Positions 49,651 to 58,966 of a stretch of 64,000 nt of DNA are shown here, one piece after another. The stretch comes from UJ101 sp047975265 (lineage in GTDB: Bacteria; Bacteroidota; Bacteroidia; Flavobacteriales; UJ101), in assembly GCA_047975265.1 (NCBI GenBank), contig JBKEDE010000005.1, forward strand, positions 1 to 64,000, written 5' to 3'. Made by a program: the position numbers and the translations under genes. The notes beneath the pieces were generated by a model. That model was given only the letters and a program-made list of their open reading frames with translations, was not told the DNA's origin and made no database searches. Position 1 is the stretch's first letter. Each line of letters begins with the position of its first letter.

Positions 49651-50507
49651 TTAATCTATTAAAGATAATAAGCCTTTTTACAATAAGCTCTATTTTATTT
49701 TCATGTACATTTTTTGAAAATAATTCAGAAGTTATTGCAAAAGCCGGAAGCAGTCTCTTAAAAAGAGAAGATGTAAAATCATGGGTGGGAAAAGATTTAT
49801 CGCCTGAAGACAGTGTTAAATTAATTGAATCAAAAATAAAACAATGGGCTGAGAATGAATTACTCACTCAAGAGGCCAAAAAAGTATTGTCAGAAGACAT
49901 TAAAAAAGAAGTAGAAGAAAAAGTAAAAAGCTATCGTAACGAGTTGTTAAACGGCTATTTATTACGCCAAAGTACCGACTCCGTAGTAAACGAAAATGAA
50001 ATTAATGAATACTATGAAAAATACAAGGAGAACTTTAAACTGAATAAAGAAATCGTCAGAATACAATATATTAAATTCAATAAAGATTCTGTTGATAATC
50101 AGGTGATTAATAAGGTTTTTCAATTGTTTAAAAGTACAAAAAAAGAAGATCAAAGCAAACTTCACTTGGAAGGACTGAATCAAGCATCAGAATTTAAACT
50201 CAAAGATTCTACTTGGGCTTATTTTTCAGATTATTACTTAAAACTTCCTTTTCCTAAGATTTCCAATAAAGAAGAATTTTTAAAAAGAACAAAGTTTCTG
50301 CGATTACATGATTCAATAAATGTATATTTGGTTAAAATTTTGGATTATAGATTAAAAAACAATCCCGAACCTTTGGAATTCAGTCAAGAAAAAATCAAAA
50401 GCATGCTAAAGGTTCAAAAAAACAAAAATTATATCGATAAATTGAGAGAAAATTTATTTGAAGAAGCAAAGAAAAATAAAGAATTTGAAATTTATGAAAA
50501 AAATTAG
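49647..50507 (+). CDS. SurA-like periplasmic lipoprotein without evident catalytic PPIase domain
   Basis: A 286-residue product with a lipoprotein signal (ISSILFSCTFF). It has the N-terminal SurA-like helical domain (VIAKAGSSLLKREDVKSW, AENELLTQEAKKVLSEDI), then an irregular region (residues about 115-255) that replaces a clear parvulin domain, and a basic C-terminal helix. Its start overlaps the previous gene by 4 bp and its end overlaps the next by 14 bp, so the three products are coupled and may form a complex. Confidence 0.75.
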   Translation: MINLLKIISLFTISSILFSCTFFENNSEVIAKAGSSLLKREDVKSWVGKDLSPEDSVKLIESKIKQWAENELLTQEAKKVLSEDIKKEVEEKVKSYRNELLNGYLLRQSTDSVVNENEINEYYEKYKENFKLNKEIVRIQYIKFNKDSVDNQVINKVFQLFKSTKKEDQSKLHLEGLNQASEFKLKDSTWAYFSDYYLKLPFPKISNKEEFLKRTKFLRLHDSINVYLVKILDYRLKNNPEPLEFSQEKIKSMLKVQKNKNYIDKLRENLFEEAKKNKEFEIYEKN

Positions 50508-51813
50508 TTTAGTTGCCGCAATCCTTATTTCATTAGGGAGTTTTTCACAAGAAAAAATAGATGGAATTGCAGCCGTAATTAATGAAGAAATCATTATACA
50601 ATCTGAACTTAAAGCACAATTTGAAGAGTTTAAAAGCCAAAATTTTGGTGTAGAAACCGAATGCGATGCTTTAGAGGGAATTATGCAGGAAAAACTATTG
50701 ATTGCAGAAGCCAAAAAAGATACTTTAATCACCATTAATGACCGTGCCTTAAAGCCTCAAGTTGATGAAATGGCTAACGGAGCTATTTCTAAATACGGAG
50801 AGGAAGAAACTTTAAAATTATACGGCTTTGCCACTATGCAGGAATTAAAACAGGAAATTTTAAGAAATCTCCAAGAACAAAGCTATTCCGAGCAAATACG
50901 TGCCAAAATCACAGGAGATATAGATGCTTCTCCTCTTGAGGTTAATACCTTTTTTCGCGAATATGAATCACAATTACCCAATGTTGAAGAAGAGATTGAA
51001 CTATCACAAATTGTTATAAAACCTAAATTAACGGAAGAACATAAACAAGAACTCATTAATAAACTTTTGGAGATAAAAAAAGAAATTGAAGACGGAGCCA
51101 GCTTTGCCACTATGGCTATTGTTCACTCCGAAGGACCTTCTTCTGTTGACGGAGGAATGCTCGCCAATACAAAACGCGGGCAAATGGTAAAAGATTTTGA
51201 AGCAGTAGCATACAATTTAGAGGAAGGTGAAATATCCGAACCTTTTGAAACCGATTTTGGATTTCATATTGCTACATTGGAAAAACGACGAGGTGAGGTT
51301 TTAGACCTACGGCATATCTTATTACTTAATAAACCCAATGAAAAAGAAATGGAGAAAGCAAAAGAATTAGCTGATTCCATCAAAGCGAAAATTGATCAAG
51401 GAGTTTTATCATTTGAAGACGCTGTAAAAGAATTTTCAGATGATAAAGATACCCGTTTAAATAAAGGTGTTGTAGCTGATTCGAGAACAGGAAATACCCG
51501 ATTTGTAAGAACCAATTTGCCTACCAATATGTATTTGGAAGTAACGGGAGTTAAAGAACATCAATTAACTTCTCCTTTTGAAGATACGATGGGAAGAGAT
51601 GAAAAAGTGTACAAAATCATGCGGGTTGAACAAATTATTCCTGCCCATAAAATTAATTTAAAAGATGATTACGAACGAATCAAAAAATTTACCGTAAATA
51701 AAAAGAAACAAGAAAAAATTGATGAATGGGTAAAACAGCATATATCAGATAATTTCATTAAAATTGATGATGATTATAAAACCTGCCCTTTTAAGCTGAA
51801 ATGGCTTCATTAA
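50494..51813 (+). CDS. surA: SurA-type peptidyl-prolyl isomerase chaperone
   Basis: A 439-residue SurA homologue. After the signal peptide (ends SLGSFSQ), the N-terminal domain starts KIDGIAAVINEEIIIQSEL and is followed by two parvulin domains: residues about 160-270 (ELSQIVIKPKLTEEHKQEL, MAIVHSEGPSSVDGGMLANT, FETDFGFHIATLEKRRG) and 275-385 (DLRHILLLNKPNEKEMEKA, VKEFSDDKDTRLNKGVVA). It aids outer-membrane protein folding in the periplasm. The frame is open to 50458, but ATG 50494, overlapping the upstream stop by 14 bp, begins the signal peptide. Confidence 0.93.
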   Translation: MKKISLVAAILISLGSFSQEKIDGIAAVINEEIIIQSELKAQFEEFKSQNFGVETECDALEGIMQEKLLIAEAKKDTLITINDRALKPQVDEMANGAISKYGEEETLKLYGFATMQELKQEILRNLQEQSYSEQIRAKITGDIDASPLEVNTFFREYESQLPNVEEEIELSQIVIKPKLTEEHKQELINKLLEIKKEIEDGASFATMAIVHSEGPSSVDGGMLANTKRGQMVKDFEAVAYNLEEGEISEPFETDFGFHIATLEKRRGEVLDLRHILLLNKPNEKEMEKAKELADSIKAKIDQGVLSFEDAVKEFSDDKDTRLNKGVVADSRTGNTRFVRTNLPTNMYLEVTGVKEHQLTSPFEDTMGRDEKVYKIMRVEQIIPAHKINLKDDYERIKKFTVNKKKQEKIDEWVKQHISDNFIKIDDDYKTCPFKLKWLH

Positions 51814-51820
51814 GAGCTTA

Positions 51821-52480
51821 TTATCTCTTTCTATATTGGTCGAAAAGTAAATAAAAAATTGGGAGAGAAATTGCAGCAATATACAAACCGTTTTGATAAA
51901 TAATTTGAGGATAGATAATCAAAGGGATGATTAATCCAAAAGTAGCTCCTCCTATATGAGCACTGTGTCCAATGTTTCCCAGTTGATTTTTCATTCCGTA
52001 AACAGAATAAACCATGTAGAGAATACCAAAAATCCAGGCAGGAATACTAATACCGGGAAGAAAAATAAATCCTATTTCGCTTTGAGTAGGAAATAAAGCA
52101 ATACTGGCATAAATCATTCCGGAAACACCTCCCGAAGCTCCTACAGCCGTATAATAAGGATTGTTCTTATGAAGAGCATAGCCCAACAAACCGCCTGTTA
52201 GAATAGCTCCAAAGTAAATAGCTAAGTAAACAGGAATCCCAATCATATTAATAAAACCTTTACTTGAGAAAAAGTATAGAGAAAGCATGTTGAAAATAAG
52301 ATGCATACCGTTTACATGTAAAAAACCACTGGTTAAAAACCGATGGTATTCTTTATTGGAATGAATGGCTCTTATATTGAATGAATTTTTATCAAAAAAA
52401 TCGCGGTTAGAAAACCCAAAATAACTTGTTAGTGAGGTTACAGCAATAATGATGATTAATATAGGGTGTAAATTGAACAT
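51821..52480 (-). CDS. Rhomboid family intramembrane serine protease
   Basis: A 219-residue membrane protein with six hydrophobic segments. The catalytic Ser lies in YTAVGASGGVSGMIYA (GxSG) and the catalytic His in NIGHSAHIGGATFGL; an N-terminal HVNGMHLIFNMLSLYFFSS gives the conserved HxxxxHxxxN-like motif. It should cleave transmembrane substrates, which are unknown. It is downstream of parC on the same strand, separated by 3 bp, so it is co-transcribed with the topoisomerase genes. Confidence 0.9.
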   Translation of the reverse strand: MFNLHPILIIIIAVTSLTSYFGFSNRDFFDKNSFNIRAIHSNKEYHRFLTSGFLHVNGMHLIFNMLSLYFFSSKGFINMIGIPVYLAIYFGAILTGGLLGYALHKNNPYYTAVGASGGVSGMIYASIALFPTQSEIGFIFLPGISIPAWIFGILYMVYSVYGMKNQLGNIGHSAHIGGATFGLIIPLIIYPQIIYQNGLYIAAISLPIFYLLFDQYRKR

Positions 52481-52483
52481 GAT

Positions 52484-55027
52484 TTAAAAATTTAACTCGG
52501 TTTGAGAAAGATCATTCTTTTTAATAACGGTTTCTTCGTAAGGCAACGGCTCTAAAACGTTAATTTGATTTACAGTTTCGGTTGTTAGCGTGTTTCCTTG
52601 GGCTTTTATGCCTTTTACGGCAATAAATTCCGAAACATTGACCTTTTCAATTTGTGGATCTTTTCCCTTTTCTTTTCTGTAAACAATCTCAATCATAGGT
52701 GAATAATCCGTTGAAATAAGTTCAACAAAAGACTTTGAATCTTCCAAAAAGAAGAAAGGCTGAGGGTTTGCCGTTTCATCTAATAAAAAACGCTTAATAT
52801 AGTAACGCTGTTTTTCAGAATCATAATAGATGCATGAAACAGGCTTCTTCGGATCCCATTTTTCAATAATAATCATATCATCCTCAAAATGATTACCCAA
52901 ATCAAAGCCAATTAACCTTGCTACACCGTTTTGACTGACGGTTAAGATTTTATCATCTGATTGAAATTCTCCTAAAAAATCACCTCGTTTATCAACATTT
53001 AAACGTCTGATAGTATCATCAAACCAAATTTTTCGAGCAGCAAGGGTTGAAACACCTGATTCTTTTAATTCTACTTTTTTAATAGGGTATTTGGATACCA
53101 AATTTCCTTTTACACCTTGTCCTTTGATGGCAAGCTCTGAAAAATCAATATCAAAACGGAGCTTTTTTATTTTCTGTAATACTTTTAAATAAACCGTTAC
53201 AATTTCTGCTTCACCGTTTGGATTGGCTGAAAAATATAAAATTTTGGAATCTTTATTTCCTTGTGTTAAATGGTATTCTTTATCACGCGTAATAGAAGTA
53301 ACAGGAAAGCGTTTCATATAATTATAACCAATTTTTCCATCACGGTAAATGAGGTTGTAGACTGTTCGTTTGTCTTTTTTCTTCCAAACGGCTACATGGA
53401 TAATTCCTTTTCCTACAAAGGTTTTACTATCTACTTTGCTAACCACCATTGTTCCGTTTTCTTTAAAAATGATAATATCATCAATGTCAGAACATTCAAA
53501 AATAAATTCATCACGCTTTAAAGAGGTTCCGATAAAACCTTCTTCACGGTTAACGTAGAATTTTGCATTAGCAATGGCTACTTTTGTTTTTTGTATATCA
53601 TCAAAAACACGAAGTTCCGTTTTGCGTTCTTTCCCTTTCCCATATTTTTCCTTTATGGTTTTGTAATATTCAATAGCGTAATCAATCAAGTTTTTCAAAT
53701 GATTTTTTACCGAAGCTATTTTATCTTCTAAGGCTTCAATGTGCTGTTGTGCTTTATCAAGGTCAAATTTTGAAATCCGTTTTATCCGGATTTCAGTCAA
53801 ACGAATAATATCTTCTTCTGTTACCTTACGAGCCAAATGTTTTATATGAGGCTGAAGTCCTTTATCAATAGCCTGTATAACGCCTTCCCACGTTTCTTCT
53901 TCTTCAATTTCACGGTAAATTCGCTTCTCTATAAAAATACGTTCTAATGATGCAAAATGCCATTGTTCTTGATATTCATTCAGGGCTATTTCAAGTTCTT
54001 GCTTTAAAAGTTGAACCGTATGATCAGTATTCCGCTTTAAGATTTCGGAAACTCCAATAAAAACAGGTTTATTATTGTCAATCACACAACATAAAGGCGA
54101 AACTGAAATTTCACAATCGGTAAAGGCATACAAAGCATCAATCATTTTATCGGGAGAAACGCCCGACGGTAAATGAATTAAGATTTCGACCTCTGCAGCG
54201 GTATTATCTTCAATTTTTTTTATTTTAATTTTTCCGTTATCGTTGGCTTTTAAAATGGAATCAATTAAGCCGGAAGTGGTTGTTCCATAAGGAATCTCAC
54301 TAATTACCAAAGTGTTTTTGTCTTGTTGATTAATTTTTGCCCGTATTCTGATTCTTCCTCCTCGTATTCCATCATTATAATTGGAAACATCGACCATTCC
54401 GGAGGTTAAAAAATCAGGAAATAATTTAAAACTTTTTCCTTTTAAATACTTAATGGTAGCATCAATTAATTCATTAAAATTATGAGGTAAAATTTTAGTG
54501 GATAATCCAACCGCAATTCCTTCGACCCCCTGAGCTAAAAGCAAGGGGAACTTTATAGGGAGATCAATCGGTTCTTTGTTTCTCCCGTCATAAGAAGACT
54601 GCCATTCGGTTGTTTTCGGGTTAAAAACAACATCTAAAGCAAATTTGGTTAATCGGGCTTCAATATAACGGGAAGCAGCCGCTCGGTCTCCGGTTAAAAT
54701 ATTTCCCCAGTTTCCTTGAGTGTCGATTAACAGCTCTTTTTGTCCCAATTGTACAATAGCATCAGAAATAGCAGCATCGCCGTGAGGGTGGTATTTCATG
54801 GTGTTTCCTACAATATTGGCCACTTTATTGTAACGACCGTCGTCCAGTTCTTTCATAGAATGTAGAATCCTTCGTTGTACAGGTTTCAATCCGTCGTAAA
54901 TGGAAGGTATGGCACGTTCTAAAATAACATACGAAGCATAGTCCAAAAACCATGATTCGTACATTCCTGAAATTTTTTGAATACTTTCGTCTTGTTGTGG
55001 TATATTATTTTCCGGACTTTCTGTCAT
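52484..55027 (-). CDS. parC: DNA topoisomerase IV subunit A
   Basis: An 847-residue type IIA topoisomerase A subunit. The N-terminal part has MYESWFLDYASYVILERAIP, KPVQRRILHSM, YHPHGDAAISDAIV (quinolone region) and the catalytic Tyr in AAASRYIEARLTK. The C-terminal half is a degenerate beta-pinwheel without the GyrA box, consistent with ParC. Its start overlaps the small membrane gene by 4 bp, downstream of parE. It decatenates chromosomes. Confidence 0.93.
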   Translation of the reverse strand: MTESPENNIPQQDESIQKISGMYESWFLDYASYVILERAIPSIYDGLKPVQRRILHSMKELDDGRYNKVANIVGNTMKYHPHGDAAISDAIVQLGQKELLIDTQGNWGNILTGDRAAASRYIEARLTKFALDVVFNPKTTEWQSSYDGRNKEPIDLPIKFPLLLAQGVEGIAVGLSTKILPHNFNELIDATIKYLKGKSFKLFPDFLTSGMVDVSNYNDGIRGGRIRIRAKINQQDKNTLVISEIPYGTTTSGLIDSILKANDNGKIKIKKIEDNTAAEVEILIHLPSGVSPDKMIDALYAFTDCEISVSPLCCVIDNNKPVFIGVSEILKRNTDHTVQLLKQELEIALNEYQEQWHFASLERIFIEKRIYREIEEEETWEGVIQAIDKGLQPHIKHLARKVTEEDIIRLTEIRIKRISKFDLDKAQQHIEALEDKIASVKNHLKNLIDYAIEYYKTIKEKYGKGKERKTELRVFDDIQKTKVAIANAKFYVNREEGFIGTSLKRDEFIFECSDIDDIIIFKENGTMVVSKVDSKTFVGKGIIHVAVWKKKDKRTVYNLIYRDGKIGYNYMKRFPVTSITRDKEYHLTQGNKDSKILYFSANPNGEAEIVTVYLKVLQKIKKLRFDIDFSELAIKGQGVKGNLVSKYPIKKVELKESGVSTLAARKIWFDDTIRRLNVDKRGDFLGEFQSDDKILTVSQNGVARLIGFDLGNHFEDDMIIIEKWDPKKPVSCIYYDSEKQRYYIKRFLLDETANPQPFFFLEDSKSFVELISTDYSPMIEIVYRKEKGKDPQIEKVNVSEFIAVKGIKAQGNTLTTETVNQINVLEPLPYEETVIKKNDLSQTELNF

Positions 55028-55512
55028 TTGAATACTTTCGTTTTGTTTTCTTCTAAAACTTTATCTAATGATTTCCTTATATTTTTTACTTCTGTTTTAT
55101 TTAGATAAGAAATGTCATATTTTAATTTGGAATATCCTGTATTACTTTTTTTGCTTCTAAGCAGAATTTCTAATGTTCTTTTAAAGATATTTCCTGTAAT
55201 CTGGTAAGAATGTAGCTTTCTTTTTGGAAATTCAGAATGTTTTTTTGAGGAAGAAATAAAATGTGATAAAACAACATCTTCATTTTTAAAATTTAAAGCC
55301 TCTCCGTCAGAATCGTATTCAAACCATTGTTTTCCACGATATTGAATTACAACGAATAAAATAAATCCAAAAATTGGGAATACATAGATAGGAATTTGAT
55401 TAAAAATTCTAATAGGAAAAAATTTTGTAATTACAAATAACGTAAATAAAATTCCTATTAAAACATAAACAAACCAAATATATGATTTAATCTTTTTATT
55501 ATTAAGTCTCAT
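55024..55512 (-). CDS. Hypothetical membrane protein between parE and parC
   Basis: A 162-residue protein with two transmembrane segments (residues about 10-30 and 37-57, joined by a short loop) and a basic cytoplasmic domain of about 100 residues starting KQWFEYDSDGEALNFKN, whose strand-rich pattern resembles a PH-like domain. No family is assigned. It overlaps parE by 11 bp at its start and parC by 4 bp at its end, so its expression is tied to topoisomerase IV. Whether it links DNA decatenation to the membrane is not known. Confidence 0.7.
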   Translation of the reverse strand: MRLNNKKIKSYIWFVYVLIGILFTLFVITKFFPIRIFNQIPIYVFPIFGFILFVVIQYRGKQWFEYDSDGEALNFKNEDVVLSHFISSSKKHSEFPKRKLHSYQITGNIFKRTLEILLRSKKSNTGYSKLKYDISYLNKTEVKNIRKSLDKVLEENKTKVFK

Positions 55513-57364
55513 GTTCCAGTAAATCTTTTTCTATTTTTAGGTTTTCAATGATAAATTCTTGACGTTTTGGTGTGTTTTTTCCCATGTAAAAAGTTAGCAT
55601 ATCCTCTACAGAAGTATGTTTCCCGATCATAACAGGATCTAAACGGATATCTTTCCCTATAAAATGCTTAAATTCATCAGGAGATATTTCACCCAATCCC
55701 TTAAAACGGGTAATTTCAGGATTTTTACCTAATGTATTAATCGCCTTTAAACGTTCTTCTTCTGTGTAGCAATAATGGGTTTCTTTTTTGTTCCGAACTC
55801 TGAAAAGCGGTGTTTGTAAAATATATAAATGACCTTCTTTTATTAGTTCGGGGAAGAATTGTAAAAAGAACGTAATAATTAATAAACGAATATGCATTCC
55901 GTCCACATCGGCATCTGTTGCAATAATGATGTTGTTATAACGCAAATCATCCAATCCGTCTTCAATGTTTAAAGCAGCTTGTAGCAAGTTAAACTCTTCA
56001 TTTTCATAAACGATTTTTTTAGTCAAACCAAAGGAATTTAAAGGTTTTCCTCGTAAACTGAAAACAGCTTGGGTTTCAACATCACGCGATTTTGTAATGG
56101 AACCGCTTGCAGAATCTCCTTCGGTAATAAATATGGAAGATTCTAATCTTCGTGTATTTTTTTGATTGTTGTAATGTTGCCGGCAATCACGTAGTTTTTT
56201 GTTATGTAGGTTTGCTTTTTTAGCTCGTTCTTTAGCCAGTTTTCGTATACCGGATAATTCTTTACGTTCTTTTTCTGCCTGTAAAATTTTTTTCAATAAA
56301 CGATCAGCCGTTTCAGGATTTTTATGGAGATAATTGTCCAGTTTTGTTTTTATAAAATCATTAATAAAAGTACGAACAGTCGGCAAATCTCCTCCCATAT
56401 CGGTAGAACCTAATTTCGTTTTGGTTTGAGATTCAAAAACAGGTTCCATTACTTTAATACTGATAGCTCCTATAACCGATTTCCGTATATCGGAAGCTTC
56501 AAAGTTTTTATTGTAAAACTCTCGGATCGTTTTTGCCAATGCTTCACGAAATGCTGTCTGATGCGTTCCGCCTTGAGTTGTATGTTGTCCGTTTACAAAA
56601 GAATAATATTGTTCGCTATACGATTTCCCGCTATGAGTCAGAGCAATTTCAATGTCTTCATCTTTCTGATGGATAATCGGATAGATAACGGGTTCGTCAA
56701 TAATATCTTCTAAAAGATCTTTTAAACCATGTTCCGATTTGTATTTTTCTCCGTTGTAAATAATTGTTAAACCGGGATTCAGATATGTGTAGTTTTTCAA
56801 CATTTTCACAACGTATTCGCTACGATAATGAAAATTACCAAAAATTTCACTATCCGGAATAAAACTGATTTTGGTACCTGCTCTCAAAGAAGAGGCTGTA
56901 ATGTCTTCATCATGAACTAAAGTACCTTTTGAAAATTCAGCTATTTTGGTTTGTTCTTCCCGAATGGCCTGAACTTTAAAATAATCCGAAAGTGCATTGA
57001 CAGCCTTCGTACCAACACCGTTTAATCCAACCGACTTTTTAAAAGCCTTTGAATCATATTTTCCGCCTGTATTCATTTTAGAAACCGCATCAATCATTTT
57101 TCCTAAAGGAATACCGCGTCCGTAATCACGAATGGTAACGGTTTGGTCATTTATAGAAACCTCAATCGTTTTTCCTGATCCCATGACAAATTCATCAATA
57201 GAATTATCAATCACTTCTTTAAGAAGAATATAAATTCCGTCGTCAGGAGCCGATCCATCACCTAATTTACCGATGTACATGCCGGGGCGTAAACGAATAT
57301 GCTCTTTCCAATCAAGCGATCGGATATTGTCTTCTGTATATGTGTTTTGTTGGTTACTCATCAA
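55502..57364 (-). CDS. parE: DNA topoisomerase IV subunit B
   Basis: A 620-residue GHKL ATPase subunit. It has RLRPGMYIGKLGDGS, the ATP-binding VIDNSIDEFVMG, RDYGRGIPLG, SVGLNGVGTKAVNALSD, and the Toprim motifs ITEGDSASGSITKSR and IATDADVDGMHIRLLI. Its length and lack of a long insert favour ParE over GyrB, and parC is encoded downstream in the same operon. It powers strand passage for decatenation. Confidence 0.94.
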   Translation of the reverse strand: MMSNQQNTYTEDNIRSLDWKEHIRLRPGMYIGKLGDGSAPDDGIYILLKEVIDNSIDEFVMGSGKTIEVSINDQTVTIRDYGRGIPLGKMIDAVSKMNTGGKYDSKAFKKSVGLNGVGTKAVNALSDYFKVQAIREEQTKIAEFSKGTLVHDEDITASSLRAGTKISFIPDSEIFGNFHYRSEYVVKMLKNYTYLNPGLTIIYNGEKYKSEHGLKDLLEDIIDEPVIYPIIHQKDEDIEIALTHSGKSYSEQYYSFVNGQHTTQGGTHQTAFREALAKTIREFYNKNFEASDIRKSVIGAISIKVMEPVFESQTKTKLGSTDMGGDLPTVRTFINDFIKTKLDNYLHKNPETADRLLKKILQAEKERKELSGIRKLAKERAKKANLHNKKLRDCRQHYNNQKNTRRLESSIFITEGDSASGSITKSRDVETQAVFSLRGKPLNSFGLTKKIVYENEEFNLLQAALNIEDGLDDLRYNNIIIATDADVDGMHIRLLIITFFLQFFPELIKEGHLYILQTPLFRVRNKKETHYCYTEEERLKAINTLGKNPEITRFKGLGEISPDEFKHFIGKDIRLDPVMIGKHTSVEDMLTFYMGKNTPKRQEFIIENLKIEKDLLEHET

Positions 57365-57409
57365 ACCTCAAAGGTAAGAAAAATTGGAAGAATGATCAAG
57401 CAATGGTGT

Positions 57410-58966
57410 TTAATTTTTTCTCCAAAAGAACGGTGTAAAAAGAATTAAAACGGTAAATAATTCCAATCTTCCCAAAAGCATTAAAAAAGAGCAAAACCAT
57501 TTGCCTAAACAACTCATTCCTGAAAAATTATCCATAGGAGAATAATTTCCAAAGGCAGGACCTACATTGCCTAATGCTGAGGCTGAAACACCAATAGCCG
57601 AAACAAAATCTTTCAAATTCGGAGTGCCTGTTTCTGATTCTGTAAAGCTTAAAATAATGGAACTGAAAATAAAAATCAGCATGTAAATCATAAAAAAAGC
57701 AAGAATATTGAACACAATTTGTTGTTTAACACTTTTTCCGTTATGTCTTACAGGGATTATGGCGTTAGGATGCAATAAACGTTTAAACTCCAACCAGCTA
57801 TTTTTAATCAAAATGGTATGGCGAACAACTTTTACCCCTCCTGCAGTAGAGCCTGCTGAGCCTCCTGTAAACATTAATGCAAAAAATAAAACAGCTAAAA
57901 AAGGTGTCCACATTGTAAAATCAGCTGATACAAAACCGGTTGTAGTTATAACTGCCAATGTTTGAAATAAAGCATGTCTTATAGAGGCTTCAAATGTATA
58001 TCGAATTTGATTGGAAGAATCAACCCATGAATTTAACGCATGATCAGCTCCAATAGGTAAACTCTCGACAGGATTGGCGTATAAGTACATGATTACTGCT
58101 GTAATAAAACTGATTCCTAAAACAATTCCGGCGTACCATTTGAATTCTTCATCACAAAACATTTTTTTTATTTTACCTGTTACAGCAAAATAATTTAGAA
58201 CAAAATTAGTACCGGCGACAAACATAAAAAAGATAATAATATATTGAATAAGCGGTTGATTATTCCAATAAGCAACGCTGGCATTTTTAGTAGAGAAACC
58301 ACCAGTTGATAAAGTGCATAAAGCATGATTTACCGCATCAAATAAAGTCATTCCTGCTCCCCAAAGTAATAGGGCTTGAATTAAAGTCAGCAAAACATAG
58401 ATGTACCATAAACGTTTGGCAGTTTCCGTAATTCGGGGATGTAATTTATCGGCAGAAGGTCCCGGAGATTCTGCGGAAAACAACTGCATTCCTCCGATTC
58501 CCAATAAAGGTAAAATAGCGATGGTCAGTACAATGATTCCCATGCCTCCAATCCAGTGGGTGAAACTTCTCCAAAAAAGAATCCCTTTTGGCATACTTTC
58601 AATGTCTTTTAAAATAGAAGATCCGGTTGTGGTAAGTCCTGACATCGTTTCAAAAAAAGCATCTGTAAAATGAGAAATACTACCTGAAAAAAGATACGGA
58701 AAAGTACCTACTAAAGCCATGAAAATCCATCCGAAAGTTACAATGATATATCCTTCCCTTTTTTGTACATTTTTAGAATGTTTTCTTGATAGGAAATACA
58801 TGAATCCTCCTATAAAAGCGGTTAAAAATGCTGCTTTAAAAATTCCTGAAGCAGCTTTTTCTTCATAAAATAAACTTACAGGAAAGCATAAAAACATGAA
58901 AAAAGCATTCAAAACAAGAAGAATACCTAAGAAATTGATAATCAGCTTTATATTGAGTTTTTTCAT
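57410..58966 (-). CDS. trkH: Potassium uptake membrane subunit TrkH
   Basis: A 518-residue K+ transporter with about twelve hydrophobic segments. The four pore loops are visible, for example FFETMSGLTTTGSSIL, LCTLSTGGFSTKNASV, LAVITTTGFVSADF and IGVSASALGNVGPAFG. KVVRHTILIKNSWLEFKRLLHP is the typical cytoplasmic segment. It overlaps the trkA stop by 4 bp and needs TrkA as its regulator. Confidence 0.94.
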   Translation of the reverse strand: MKKLNIKLIINFLGILLVLNAFFMFLCFPVSLFYEEKAASGIFKAAFLTAFIGGFMYFLSRKHSKNVQKREGYIIVTFGWIFMALVGTFPYLFSGSISHFTDAFFETMSGLTTTGSSILKDIESMPKGILFWRSFTHWIGGMGIIVLTIAILPLLGIGGMQLFSAESPGPSADKLHPRITETAKRLWYIYVLLTLIQALLLWGAGMTLFDAVNHALCTLSTGGFSTKNASVAYWNNQPLIQYIIIFFMFVAGTNFVLNYFAVTGKIKKMFCDEEFKWYAGIVLGISFITAVIMYLYANPVESLPIGADHALNSWVDSSNQIRYTFEASIRHALFQTLAVITTTGFVSADFTMWTPFLAVLFFALMFTGGSAGSTAGGVKVVRHTILIKNSWLEFKRLLHPNAIIPVRHNGKSVKQQIVFNILAFFMIYMLIFIFSSIILSFTESETGTPNLKDFVSAIGVSASALGNVGPAFGNYSPMDNFSGMSCLGKWFCSFLMLLGRLELFTVLILFTPFFWRKN

